This document shows positions 38,995-51,196 of a DNA stretch of 64,000 bases, piece by piece. The stretch's first letter is position 1. Each line of letters opens with the position of its first letter. The notes below the pieces were generated by a model, which had not been told where the DNA came from, ran no database searches, and saw only the letters and a list, made by a program, of their open reading frames with translations. Made by a program: the position numbers and the translations under genes. Source of the DNA: Hexactinellida sp. DTS-2022 (taxonomy: Eukaryota; Porifera; Hexactinellida); assembly GCA_028753945.1 (NCBI GenBank), contig JAPNXP010000003.1:1302001-1366000 (forward strand), read 5' to 3'.

Positions 38995-41900
38995 CCCAAA
39001 TTGATAAATTAATGGTTAAAGCACGTTTCCGGTTGTTTTATCTGATGATATGTAGTATTTATCTTCAAATATGTCCCAACAGTTCCACTGAAACACCATT
39101 CACTCAATTTACATCCATTTAAGAGCCTAATAACGAGAAAAACCAATTTTTATGTGCAATAACTGTCAAAAACTCCCAAATTGATAAATGAATGGTTTAA
39201 GGACGTTTCCTGTTGTTTCTTTTGATGATATGTCGTGTTCATCATCAAAAGTGTCCCTACAGTGCCACTGAAACACCACTCACTCAATTTACAATGATTT
39301 AAGATCCAGATATCGAGAAAAACCAATTTTTGCGACCAATGACTGTCAAAACCTACCAAAATGATAAATGAGTTATTTACCGACATTTCCAGTTGTTTCT
39401 TTTGATGATATGAATTATTTATCACCAAAAGTGTATTAATAGTGCCACTGAAACACCATTCACTCAAGTAACATTCATTTGAGAGCCTAATATCGTGAAA
39501 AACCAATTTTTGTCTGCAATGACATTCAAAAACAACCAAATTGATAACTTATTAGTTTAAGGACGTTTCCTGTTGTTTCTTTTGATGATATTTTATATTT
39601 ATCGTCAAACGTGTGCTAACAGGACCACTGAAACACAACTCACTCAAGTAACATACATTTAACAGCCTAATATCGAGAAAAACCAATTTTCCGTCCAATG
39701 ACTGTTAAAAACTACCAAAATGATAAATGAATGGTTTATCGACGTTTCCAGTTGTTTCTTTTGATGATATGAAGAATTTATCATCAAAGGTTTCCTGACA
39801 GTGCCACAGAAACACCACTCACTCAATTTACATTCATTTAAGAGCATAATAACGAGAAAAACCAATTTTTATGTGCAATAACTGTCAAAAACTCCCAAAT
39901 TGATAAATGAATGGTTTAAGCACGTTTCCACTTGTTTCTTTATATTATATGTAATATTTATCATCAAAAGTGTGCTAACAGTGCCACTGAAACACCACTC
40001 ACTCAAGTAACATTCATTTGAGAGCCTATTATCAGGAAAAACCAATTTTTATGTGCAATGACTGTCAAAAACACCCAAATTGATAAATTAATGGTTAAGG
40101 CTCGTTTCCTGTTGTTTTATCTGATGATATGTAGTATTTTTCATCAAAAGTGTGATAACAGTGCCACTGAAACACCATTCACTCAATTTACATTCATTTA
40201 TGAGCATAATAACAAGAAATACCAATTTTTATGTGCAATAACTGTCTTAAACTACCAAATTGATAAATGAATGGTTTAAGCACGTTTCCACTTGTTACTT
40301 TTTTTATATGTAATATTTATCATCAAAAGTGTGCTAACAGACCCACTGAAACACCACTCACTCAAGTAACATACATTTAAGAGCCTAATATCGAGAAAAA
40401 CCAATTTTTCCGTCCAATGACTGTTAAAAACTACCAAAATGATAAATGAATGGTTTATCGACGTTTCCAGTTGTTTCTTTTGATGATATGAAGAATTTAT
40501 CATCAAAGGTTTCCTGACAGTGCCACAGAAACACCACTCACTCAATTTACATTCATTTAAGAACATAATAACGAGAAAAACCAATTTTTATGTGCAATAA
40601 CTGTCAAAAACTCCCAAATTGATAAATGAATGGTTTAAGCACGTTTCCACTTGTTTCTTTATATTATATGTAATATTTATCATGAAAAGTGTGCTAACAG
40701 TGCCACTGAACACCACCCACTCAAGTAACATACATTTGAGAGCCTAATATCGTAAAAAAAACCAATTTTTATGTGCAATGACCGTCAAAAATTCCCAAAT
40801 TGATAAATTAATGGTTTAAGGACGTTTCCTGTTGTTTCTTTTGATGATATGTCGTGTTTATCATCAAAAGTGTCCCTACAGTGCCACTGAAACACCACTC
40901 ACTCAATTTACATTCATTTAAGATCCAGATATCGAGAAAAACCAATTTTTGTGAACTATGACTGTCAAAAACAACCAAAATGATAAATGAATGGTTTACC
41001 GACATTTCCAGGTATTTCTTTTGATGATATGTAGTATTTATCATCAAAGCTTTCCTGACAGTGCCACAGAAACACCACTCACTCAATTTGCATTCATTTA
41101 AGAGCATAATATCTGGAAAAAACATTTTTTTAGTGCAATGACTGTCAAAAACTCCCAAATTGATAAATTATTGGTTTATGGACGTTTTCATTTGTTTCTA
41201 TTGATGATATGGAGTATTTATCATCAAATATGTCCCAACAGTTCCACTGAACACCATTCACTCAATTTACATTCATTTAAGAGCCTAATAGCGAGAAAAA
41301 CCAATTTTTGTCTGCAATGACTGTCAAAAACTACCAAATTGATAACTTATTAGTTTAAGGACGTTTCCTCAAGTTGTATCTGTTGATGATATATAGAATT
41401 TATCATCAAATGTGTCCTAACAGTGCCACTGAAACACCATTCACTCAATTTACATTCATTTTTGAGCCTAGTATCTGGAAAAACCAATTTCTGTGTGCAA
41501 TGAATGTCAAAAACTCCCAAATTGATAAATTATTGGTTTAAGGACGTTTTCATTTGTATCTTTTGATGATATTTATATTTATCATCAAATATGTCCCAAC
41601 AGTGCCACTGAAACACCATTCACTCAATTTACATTCATTTATGAGCATAATAACGAGAAAAACCAATTTTTATGTGCAATAACTGTCTTAAACTCCCAAA
41701 TTGATAAATGAATGGTTTAAGCACGTTTCCACTTGTTACTTTTTATTATATGTAATATTTATCATCAAAAGTGTGCTTATAGACCTACTGAAACACCACT
41801 CACTCAAGTAACATACATTTAAGAGCCTAATATCGAGAAAAACCAATTTTTCCGTCCAATGACTGTTAAAAACTACCAAAATGATAAATGAATGGTTTAT

Positions 41901-43943
41901 CGACGTTTCCAGTTTTTTCTTTTGATGATATGAAGAATTTATCATCAAAGGTTTCCTGACAGTGCCACTGAAACACCACTCACTCAATTTACATTCATTT
42001 AAGATCCAGATATTGAGAAAAACCAATTTTTGTGAACTATGACTGTCAAAAACAACCAAAATGATAAATGAATGGTTTACCGACATTTCCAGGTATTTCT
42101 TTTGATGATATGTAGTATTTATCATCAAAGCTTTCCTGACAGTGCCACAGAAACACCACTCACTCAATTTGCATTCATTTAAGAGCATAATATCTGGAAA
42201 AAACATTTTTTTAGTGCAATGACTGTCAAAAACTCCCAAATTGATAAATTATTGGTTTATGGACGTTTTCATTTGTTTCTATTGATGATATGGAGTATTT
42301 ATCATCAAATATGTCCCAACAGTTCCACTAAACACCATTCACTCAATTTACATTCATTTAAGAGCCTAATAACGAGAAAAACCAATTTTTGTCTGCAATG
42401 ACTGTCAAAAACTACCAAATTGATAACTTATTAGTTTAAGGACGTTTCCTCAAGTTGTATCTGTTGATGATATATAGAATTTATCATCAAAAGTGTGCTA
42501 ACAGTGCCACTGAAACACCATTCACTCAATTTACATTCATTTTTGAGCCTAGTATCTGGAAAAACCAATTTCTGTGTGCAATGAATGTCAAAAACTCCCA
42601 AATTGATAAATTATTGGTTTAAGGACGTTTTCATTTGTATCTTTTGATGATATTTTATATTTATCATCAAATATGTCCCAACAGTGCCACTGAAACACCA
42701 TTCACTCAATTTACATTCATTTATGAGCATAATAACGAGAAAAACCAATTTTTATGTGCAATAACTGTCTTAAACTCCCAAATTGATAAATGAATGGTTT
42801 AAGCACGTTTCCACTTGTTACTTTTTATTATATGTAATATTTATCATCAAAAGTGTGCTTATAGACCCACTGAAACACCACTCACTCAAGTAACATACAT
42901 TTAAGAGCCTAATATCGAGAAAAACCAATTTTTCCGTCCAATGACTGTTAAAAACTACCAAAATGATAAATGAATGGTTTATCGACGTTTCCAGTTTTTT
43001 CTTTAGATGATATGAAGAATTTATCATCAAAGGTTTCCTGACAGTGCCACAGAAACACCACTCACTCAATTTACATTCATTTAAGAGCATAATAACGAGA
43101 AAAACCAATTTTTATATGCAATGACCGTCAAAAACTCCCAAATTGATAAATTAATGGTTTAAGGACGTTTCCTGTTGTTTCTTTTGATGATATGTCGTGT
43201 TTATCATCAAAAGTGTCCCTACAGTGCCACTGAAACACCACTCACTCAATTTACAATCATTTAAGATCCAGATATTGAGAAAAACCAATTTTTGCGACCA
43301 ATGACTGTCAAAAACTACCAAAATGATAAATGAGTGGTTTACCGACATTTCCAGTTGTTTCTTTTGATGATATGAATTATTTATCACCAAAAGTGTATTA
43401 ATAGTGCCACTGAAACACCATTCACTCACGTAACATTGATTTGAGAGCCTAATATCGTGAAAAATCCAATTTTTGAGTGCAATGACTGTAAAAAAAACTA
43501 CCAACATGATAAATGAATGGTTTCCCGTTGTTTCCAGTTATTTCTTTTGATGATGTGAAGTAATTTATCATCAAAGGTGTTCTAACAGTGCCACAGAAAC
43601 ACCACTCACTCAATTACCATTCATTTAAGAGCCTATTATCTGGAAAAACCAATTTTTATGTTCAATGACTGTCAAAAACACCCAAATTGATAAATTATTG
43701 GTTTAAGCACGTTTCCTGTTGTTTCTTAATATTATATGTAATATTTATCATCAAAAGTGTGCTAACAGTGCCACTGAAACAGCACTCAAACAATTTACAT
43801 TCATTTTTGAGCCTAGTATCTGGAAAATCAATTTTTGTGTGCAATCACAATCCAAAACTCCCAAATTCATAACTTAGTGGTTTATGGACGTTTCCGGTTG
43901 TATCTTTTTTTGATATATAGTATTTATCATCAAATGTGTCCTA
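38995..43943. repeat. Large duplicated block, copy 2 (4949 bp)
   Basis: Same start and end states as copy 1 but 2163 bp shorter, equal to one 1081-bp plus one 1082-bp hexamer unit. The first hexamer here (40878-41958) matches unit 1 of copy 1, and the early part of the next carries the ATATTGAG marker of the unit beginning at 34207. Its end carries the TCATCAAAAGTGTGC marker of the last unit. The deletion or exchange therefore joined unit 2 to unit 4. Confidence 0.9.
40878..43040. repeat. Hexamer HOR x2 (1081 and 1082 bp)
   Basis: Units are 40878-41958 and 41959-43040. The second is a hybrid: left part like 34207 onward (ATATTGAG), right part like the last unit of copy 1 (TCATCAAAAGTGTGC at about 42484, GATGATATTTTATATT at about 42646). 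This is the in-register footprint of a crossover between hexamer units. Confidence 0.9.
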
Positions 43944-45642
43944 ACAGTGCCACTGAAACACCATTCACTCAATTTGCATTCATTTAAGAGCCTAATAACC
44001 AGAAAAACCAATTTTTAAGTGCAATTTCTGTCACAATATACCAAAATGATAAATGAATGGTTTACCGACGTTTCCAGTTGTTTCTTTTGATGATATGAAG
44101 TATTTAACATCAAATGTGTCCTAACAGTGCCACTAAAACACCATTACTCAATTTACATTCATTTAAGAGCCTAATAACCAGAAAAACCAATTTTTGAGTG
44201 CAATGACTGTCAAAAACTCCCAAATTGATAAATTATTGGTTTAGGACGTTTTCTGTTGTTTATTTTGATGATATATAGTATTTATCATCAAATGTGTCCT
44301 AACAGTGCCTCTGAAAAACCATTCACTCAATTTCCATTTATTTAAGAGCCTAATAAACAGAAAAACCAATTTTTATGTGCAATAACTGTCAAAAACTCCC
44401 AAATTGATAAATGAATGGTTTAAGCACGTTTCCACTTGTTTCTTTTTATTATATGTAATATTTATCATCAAAAGTGTGCTAACAGACCCACTGAAACACC
44501 ACTCACTCAAGTAACATACATTTAAGAGCCTAATATCGAGAAAAACCAATTTTTCCTTCCAATGACTGTTAAAAACTACCAAAATGATAAATGAATGGTT
44601 TATCGACGTTTCCAGTTTTTTCTTTTGATGATATGAAGAATTTATCATCAAAGGTTTCCTGACAGTGCCACAGAAACACCACTCACTCAATTTACATTCA
44701 TTTAAGAGCATAATAACGAGAAAAACCAATTTTTATGTGCAATAACTGTCAAAAACTCCCAAATTGATAAATGAATGGTTTAAGCACGTTTCCACTTGTT
44801 TCTTTATATTATATGTAATATTTATCATCAAAAGTGTGCTAACAGTGCCACTGAATACCACCCACTCAAGTAACATACATTTGAGAGCCTAATATCGTGA
44901 AAAACCAATTTTTATATGCAATGACCGTCAAAAACTCCCAAATTGATAAATTAATGGTTTAAGGACGTTTCCTGTTGTTTCTTAATATTATATGTAATAT
45001 TTATCATCAAAAGTGTGCTAACAGTGCCACTGAAACAGCACTCAAACAATTTACATTCATTTTTGAGGCTAGTATCTGGAAAAACCAATTTTTGTGTGCA
45101 ATCACAATCCAAAACTCCCAAATTCATAACTTAGTGGTTTATGGACGTTTCCGGTTGTATCTTTTTTTGATATATAGTATTTATCATCAAATGTGTCCTA
45201 ACAGTGCCACTGAAACACCATTCACTCAATTTACATTCATTTAAGAGCCTAATAACCAGAAAAACCAATTTTTAAGTGCAATTTCTGTCACAATATACCA
45301 AAATGATAAATGAATGGTTTACCGACGTTTCCAGTTGTTTCTTTTGATGATATGAAGTATTTAACATCAAATGTGTCCTAACAGTGCCACTAAAACACCA
45401 TTACTCAATTTACATTCATTTAAGAGCCTAATAACCAGAAAAACCAATTTTTGAGTGCAATGAGCGTCAAAAACTCCCAAATTGATAAATTATTGGTTTA
45501 GGACGTTTTCTGTTGTTTATTTTGATGATATATAGTATTTATCATCAAATGTGTCCTAACAGTGCCTCTGAAAAACCATTCACTCAATTTCCATTTATTT
45601 AAGAGCCTAATAAACAGAAAAACCAATTTTTATGTGCAATGA
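43711..45642. repeat. Heptamer-spaced duplication (offset 1256-1257 bp)
   Basis: 43711-44385 returns at 44967-45642. Shared rare states include TTTCTTAATATTATATG, GAAACAGCACTCAAACAATT, CAATCACAATCCAAAACTCC, CTTTTTTTGATATATAG, TTCTGTCACAATATACC, TTAACATCAAATG and TAATAAACAG. The monomers between (44386-44966) are the ACAGACCCACTG and CCACTGAATACCACCC types. One A/C length change (GGAAAATC versus GGAAAAACC) shifts the offset by one base. Confidence 0.85.
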
Positions 45643-45647
45643 CTGTC

Positions 45648-48163
45648 AAAAACTACCAAAATGATAAATGAATGGTTTACCGACGTTTCCAGTTGTTTCT
45701 TTTGATGATATGAAGTATTTACCATCAAAGGTGTCCTGACAGTGCCACTGAAACACCACTCACTCAATTTACATTCATTTAAGAGCCTAATATCTGGAAA
45801 AACCAATTTTTGAGAGCAATGACTGTCAAAAACTCCCAAATTGATAAATTAATGGTTTAAGCACGTTTCCACTTGTTTCTTTTTATTATATGTAATATTT
45901 ATCATCAAAAGTGTGCTAACAGACCCACTGAAACACCACTCAAGTAACAAACATTTAAAAGCCTAATATCGAGAAAAACCAATTTTTCCGTCCAATGACT
46001 GTTAAAAACTACCAAAATGATAAATGAATGGTTTATCGACGTTTCCAGTTGTTTCTTTTGATGATATGAAGAATCTATCATCAAAGGTTTCCTGACAGTG
46101 CCACAGAAACACCACTCACTCAATTTACATTCATTTAAGAGCATAATAACGAGAAAAACCAATTTTTATGTGCAATAACTGTCAAAAACTCCCAAATTGA
46201 TAAATGAATGGTTTAAGCACGTTTCCACTTGTTTCTTTTTATTATATATAATATTTATCATCAAAAGTGTGCTAACAGACCCACTGAAACACCACTCACT
46301 CAAGTAACATACATTTAAGAGCGTAATAACGAGAAAAACCAATTTTTCCGTCCAATGACTGTTAAAAACTACCAAAATGATAAATGAATGGTTTATCGAC
46401 GTTTCCAGTTGTTTCTTTTGATGATATGAAGAATTTATCATCAAAGGTTTCCTGACAGTGCCACAGAAACACCACGCACTCAATTTCCATTCATTTAAGA
46501 GCCTATTATCTGGAAAAAGCAATTTTTATGTGCAATAACTGTCAAAAACTCCCAAATTGATAAATGAATGGTTTAAGCACGTTTCCACTTGTTGCTTTTT
46601 ATTATATGTAATATTTATCATCAAAAGTGTGCTAACAGACCCACTGAAACACCACTCACTCAAGTAAGATACATTTAAGAGCGTAATAACGAGAAAAACC
46701 AATTTTTCCGTCCAATGACTGTTAAAAACTACCAAAATGATAAATGAATGGTTTATCGACGTTTCCAGTTGTTTCTTTTGATGATATGAAGAATTAATCA
46801 TCAAAGGTTTCCTGACAGTGCCACAGAAATACCACTCACTCAATTTCCATTCATTTAAGAGCCTATTATCTGGAAAAACCAATTTTTATGTACAATGACT
46901 GTCAAAAACACCCAAATTGATAAATTAATGGTTAAGGCACGTTTCCTGTTGTTTTATCTGATGATATGTAGTATTTATCATCAAAAGTGTGATTACAGTG
47001 CCACTGAAACACCATTCACTCAATTTACATTCATTTATAAGTGTAATAACGAGAAAAACCAATTTTTATGTGCAATAACTGTCAAAAACTCCCAAATTGA
47101 TAAATGAATGGTTTAAGCACGTTTCCACTTGTTTCTTTTTATTATATGTAATATTTATCATCAAAAGTGTGCTAACAGTGCCACTGAACACCACTCACTC
47201 AAGTAACATACATTTGTGAGCCTAATATCGTGAAAAACCAATTTTTATGTGCAATGATCGTCAAAGACTCCCAAATTGATAAATATATATTTAAGGACGT
47301 TTCCTGTTGTTTCTTTTGATGATATGTCGTGTTTATCATCAAAAGTGTCCCTACAGTGCCACTGAAACACCACTCACTCAACCAAGAAACATACATTTAA
47401 GAGCCTAATATCGAGAAAAACCAATTTTTCCGTCCAATGACTGTTAAAAACTACAAAAATGATAAATGAATGGTTTATCGACGTTTCCAGTTGTTTCTTT
47501 TGATGATATGAAGAATTAATCATCAAAGGTTTCCTGACAGTGCCACAGAAACACCACTCACTCAATTTCCATTCATTTAAGAGCCTATTATCTGGAAAAA
47601 CCAATTTTTATGTACAATGACTGTCAAAAACACCCAAATTGATAAATTAATGTATAAGGCACGTTTCCTGTTGTTTTATCTGATGATATGTAGTATTTAT
47701 CATCAAAAGTGTGATAACAGTGCCACTGAAACACCATTCACTCAATTTACATTCATTTATAAGTGTAATAACGAGAAAAACCAATTTTTATGTGCAATAA
47801 CTGTCAAAAACTCCCAAATTGATAAATGAATGGTTTAAGCACGTTTCCACTTGTTTCTTTTTATTATATGTAATATTTATCATCAAAAGTGTGCTAACAG
47901 TGCCACTGAACACCACTCACTCAAGTAACATACATTTGTGAGCCTAATATCGTGAAAAACCAATTTTTATGTGCAATGATCGTCAAAGACTCCCAAATTG
48001 ATAAATTAATATTTAAGGACGTTTCCTGTTGTTTCTTTTGATGATATGTCGTGTTTATCATCAAAAGTGTCCCTACAGTGCCACTGAAACACCACTCACT
48101 CATGAAACATACATTTAAGAGCCTAATATCGAGAAAAACCAATTTTTCCGTCCAATGACTGTT
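45648..48163. repeat. 14-mer HOR (2516 bp), copy 1
   Basis: Fourteen monomers repeat at a constant offset of 2516 bp. Markers: TATTTACCATCAAAGG at the start, CCACTCAAGTAACAAAC (a shortened core), TTATATATAATATT, CACCACGCACTC, AAGAATTAATCATC, TAATGTATAAGG and TCAACCAAGAAACATAC. Private: GAAATACCACTC (about 46827). Confidence 0.9.
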
Positions 48164-50679
48164 AAAAACTACCAAAATGATAAATGAATGGTTTACCGAC
48201 GTTTCCAGTTGTTTCTTTTGATGATATGAAGTATTTACCATCAAAGGTGTCCTGACAGTGCCACTGAAACACCACTCACTCAATTTACATTCATTTAAGA
48301 GCCTAATATCTGGAAAAACCAATTTTTGAGAGCAATGACTGTCAAAAACTCCCAAATTGATAAATTATTGGTTTAAGCACGTTTCCACTTGTTTCTTTTT
48401 ATTATATGTAATATTTATCATCAAAAGTGTGCTAACAGACCCACTGAAACACCACTCAAGTAACAAACATTTAAAAGCCTAATATCGAGAAAAACCAATT
48501 TTTCCGTCCAATGACTGTTAAAAACTACCAAAATGATAAATGAATGGTTTATCGACGTTTCCAGTTGTTTCTTTTGATGATATGAAGAATCTATCATCAA
48601 AGGTTTCCTGACAGTGCCACAGAAACACCACTCACACAATTTACATTCATTTAAGAGCATAATAACGAGAAAAACCAATTTTTATGTGCAATAACTGTCA
48701 AAAACTCCCAAATTGATAAATGAATGGTTTAAGCACGTTTCCACTTGTTTCTTTTTATTATATATAATATTTATCATCAAAAGTGTGCTAACAGACCCAC
48801 TGAAACACCACTCACTCAAGTAACATACATTTAAGAGCGTAATAACGAGAAAAACCAATTTTTCCGTCCAATGACTGTTAAAAACTACCAAAATGATAAA
48901 TGAATGGTTTATCGACGTTTCCAGTTGTTTCTTTTGATGATATGAAGAATTTATCATCAAAGGTTTCCTGACAGTGCCACAGAAACACCACGCACTCAAT
49001 TTCCATTCATTTAAGAGCCTATTATCTGGAAAAAGCAATTTTTATGTGCAATAACTGTCAAAAACTCCCAAATTGATAAATGAATGGTTTAAGCACGTTT
49101 CCACTTGTTGCTTTTTATTATATGTAATATTTATCATCAAAAGTGTGCTAACAGACCCACTGAAACACCACTCACTCAAGTAAGATACATTTAAGAGCGT
49201 AATAACGAGAAACACCAATTTTTCCGTCCAATGACTGTTAAAAACTACCAAAATGATAAATGAATGGTTTATCGACGTTTCCAGTTGTTTCTTTTGATGA
49301 TATGAAGAATTAATCATCAAAGGTTTCCTGACAGTGCCACAGAAACACCACTCACTCAATTTCCATTCATTTAAGAGCCTATTATCTGGAAAAACCAATT
49401 TTTATGTACAATGACTGTCAAAAACACCCAAATTGATAAATTAATGGTTAAGGCACGTTTCCTGTTGTTTTATCTGATGATATGTAGTATTTATCATCAA
49501 AAGTGTGATTACAGTGCCACTGAAACACCATTCACTCAATTTACATTCATTTATAAGTGTAATAACGAGAAAAACCAATTTTTATGTGCAATAACTGTCA
49601 AAAACTCCCAAATTGATAAATGAATGGTTTAAGCACGTTTCCACTTGTTTCTTTTTATTATATGTAATATTTATCATCAAAAGTGTGCTAACAGTGCCAC
49701 TGAACACCACTCACTCAAGTAACATACATTTGTGAGCCTAATATCGTGAAAAACCAATTTTTATGTGCAATGATCGTCAAAGACTCCCAAATTGATAAAT
49801 ATATATTTAAGGACGTTTCCTGTTGTTTCTTTTGATGATATGTCGTGTTTATCATCAAAAGTGTCCCTACAGTGCCACTGAAACACCACTCACTCAACCA
49901 AGAAACATACATTTAAGAGCCTAATATCGAGAAAAACCAATTTTTCCGTCCAATGACTGTTAAAAACTACAAAAATGATAAATGAATGGTTTATCGACGT
50001 TTCCAGTTGTTTCTTTTGATGATATGAAGAATTAATCATCAAAGGTTTCCTGACAGTGCCACAGAAACACCACTCACTCAATTTCCATTCATTTAAGAGC
50101 CTATTATCTGGAAAAACCAATTTTTATGTACAATGACTGTCAAAAACACCCAAATTGATAAATTAATGTATAAGGCACGTTTCCTGTTGTTTTATCTGAT
50201 GATATGTAGTATTTATCATGAAAAGTGTGATAACAGTGCCACTGAAACACCATTCACTCAATTTACATTCATTTATAAGTGTAATAACGAGAAAAACCAA
50301 TTTTTATGTGCAATAACTGTCAAAAACTCCCAAATTGATAAATGAATGGTTTAAGCACGTTTCCACTTGTTTCTTTTTATTATATGTAATATTTATCATC
50401 AAAAGTGTGCTAACAGTGCCACTGAACACCACTCACTCAAGTAACATACATTTGTGAGCCTAATATCGTGAAAAACCAATTTTTATGTGCAATGATCGTC
50501 AAAGACTCCCAAATTGATAAATTAATATTTAAGGACGTTTCCTGTTGTTTCTTTTGATGATATGTCGTGTTTATCATCAAAAGTGTCCCTACAGTGCCAC
50601 TGAAACACCACTCACTCATGAAACATACATTTAAGAGCCTAATATCGAGAAAAACCAATTTTTCCGTCCAATGACTGTT
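48164..50679. repeat. 14-mer HOR (2516 bp), copy 2
   Basis: Same order as copy 1 with a handful of substitutions: AATTATTGGTTTAAGC versus AATTAATGG at the second monomer, CACTCACACAATT (about 48633), GAGAAACACC (49207-49216) and TTATCATGAAAAGTG (about 50216). Its last eight monomers also form the first copy of the 11-mer HOR. Confidence 0.9.
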
Positions 50680-50732
50680 AAAAACTACCAAAATGATAAA
50701 TGAATGGTTTATCGACGTTTCCAGTTGTTTCT

Positions 50733-50761
50733 TTTGATGATATGAAGAATTTATCATCAAA
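50733..50761. repeat. Inverted repeat (10-bp arms, 9-nt spacer), exemplar of many
   Basis: The left arm TTTGATGATA (50733-50742) and right arm TATCATCAAA (50752-50761) are perfect reverse complements around TGAAGAATT. The same dyad, sometimes with 8-9 bp arms or one extra spacer base, recurs in a large share of monomers throughout the window. It could extrude a hairpin or cruciform, or be a binding site for a dimeric protein; neither is shown by sequence. Short dyad symmetries have been reported as enriched in centromeric satellites that lack CENP-B boxes. Confidence 0.85.
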
Positions 50762-50829
50762 GGTTTCCTGACAGTGCCACAGAAACACCACGCACTCAAT
50801 TTCCATTCATTTAAGAGCCTATTACCTGG

Positions 50830-50843
50830 AAAAACCAATTTTT
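50830..50843. repeat. A/T-tract dyad AAAAACCAATTTTT, exemplar of one per monomer
   Basis: Five A and five T bases flank CCAA. This is one of the best conserved segments, present with little change in nearly every monomer. Another A5 tract (50860-50864, in GTCAAAAAC) starts 30 bp downstream, close to three helical turns, so each monomer carries phased A-tracts that could give intrinsic curvature. Several HOR junctions fall in or next to this segment. Confidence 0.8.
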
Positions 50844-51196
50844 ATGTGCAATGAATGTCAAAAACACCCAAATTGATAAATTAATGGTTAAGGCACGTTT
50901 CCTGTTGTTTTATCTGATGATATGTATTATTTTGCATCGAAAGTGTGATAACAGTGCCACTGAAACACCATTCACTCAATTTACATTCATTTATGAGCAT
51001 AATAACGAGAAAAATCAATTTTTCTGTGCAATAACTGTCTTAAACTCCCAAATTGATAAATGAATGGTTTAAGCACGTTTCCACTTGTTTCTTTTTATTA
51101 TATGTAATATTTGTCAACAAAAGTGTGCTAACAGACCCACTGAAACACCACTCACTCAAGTAACATACATTTAAAAGCCTAATATCGAGAAAAACC

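Larger units (their letters stand above)
50701..50880. repeat. Representative monomer, class with intact dyad
   Basis: This is a 180-bp unit starting at TGAATGGTTTATCGACG. It shares the core, A/T dyad and closing segment with the other class but keeps TTTTGATGATATG before TTATCATCAAAGG, so the inverted repeat is complete. The CCACAGAAACACC form of the core, with A for T, is typical of this class. Monomers of the two classes are interspersed within most HORs of the right half of the window. Confidence 0.9.
49217..51196. repeat. 11-mer HOR (1980 bp), copy 1
   Basis: Exactly 11 x 180 bp. Its first eight monomers coincide with the end of the second 14-mer; the last three are the CTATTACCTGG, GCATCGAAAGTG and TTGTCAACAAAAG types. 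The 11-mer therefore arose from the 14-mer by replacing six monomers with three. Private: TTATCATGAAAAGTG and ATGTATTATTTTGCATC. Confidence 0.9.

Noticed and set aside
31243..43943. The duplicated block as a purely assembly-made duplication
   Set aside because: The copies differ in hexamer number, have at least one substitution (32850 versus 40602) and are separated by a distinct 640-bp linking segment, which a simple assembly duplication would not create. Not excluded without reads.
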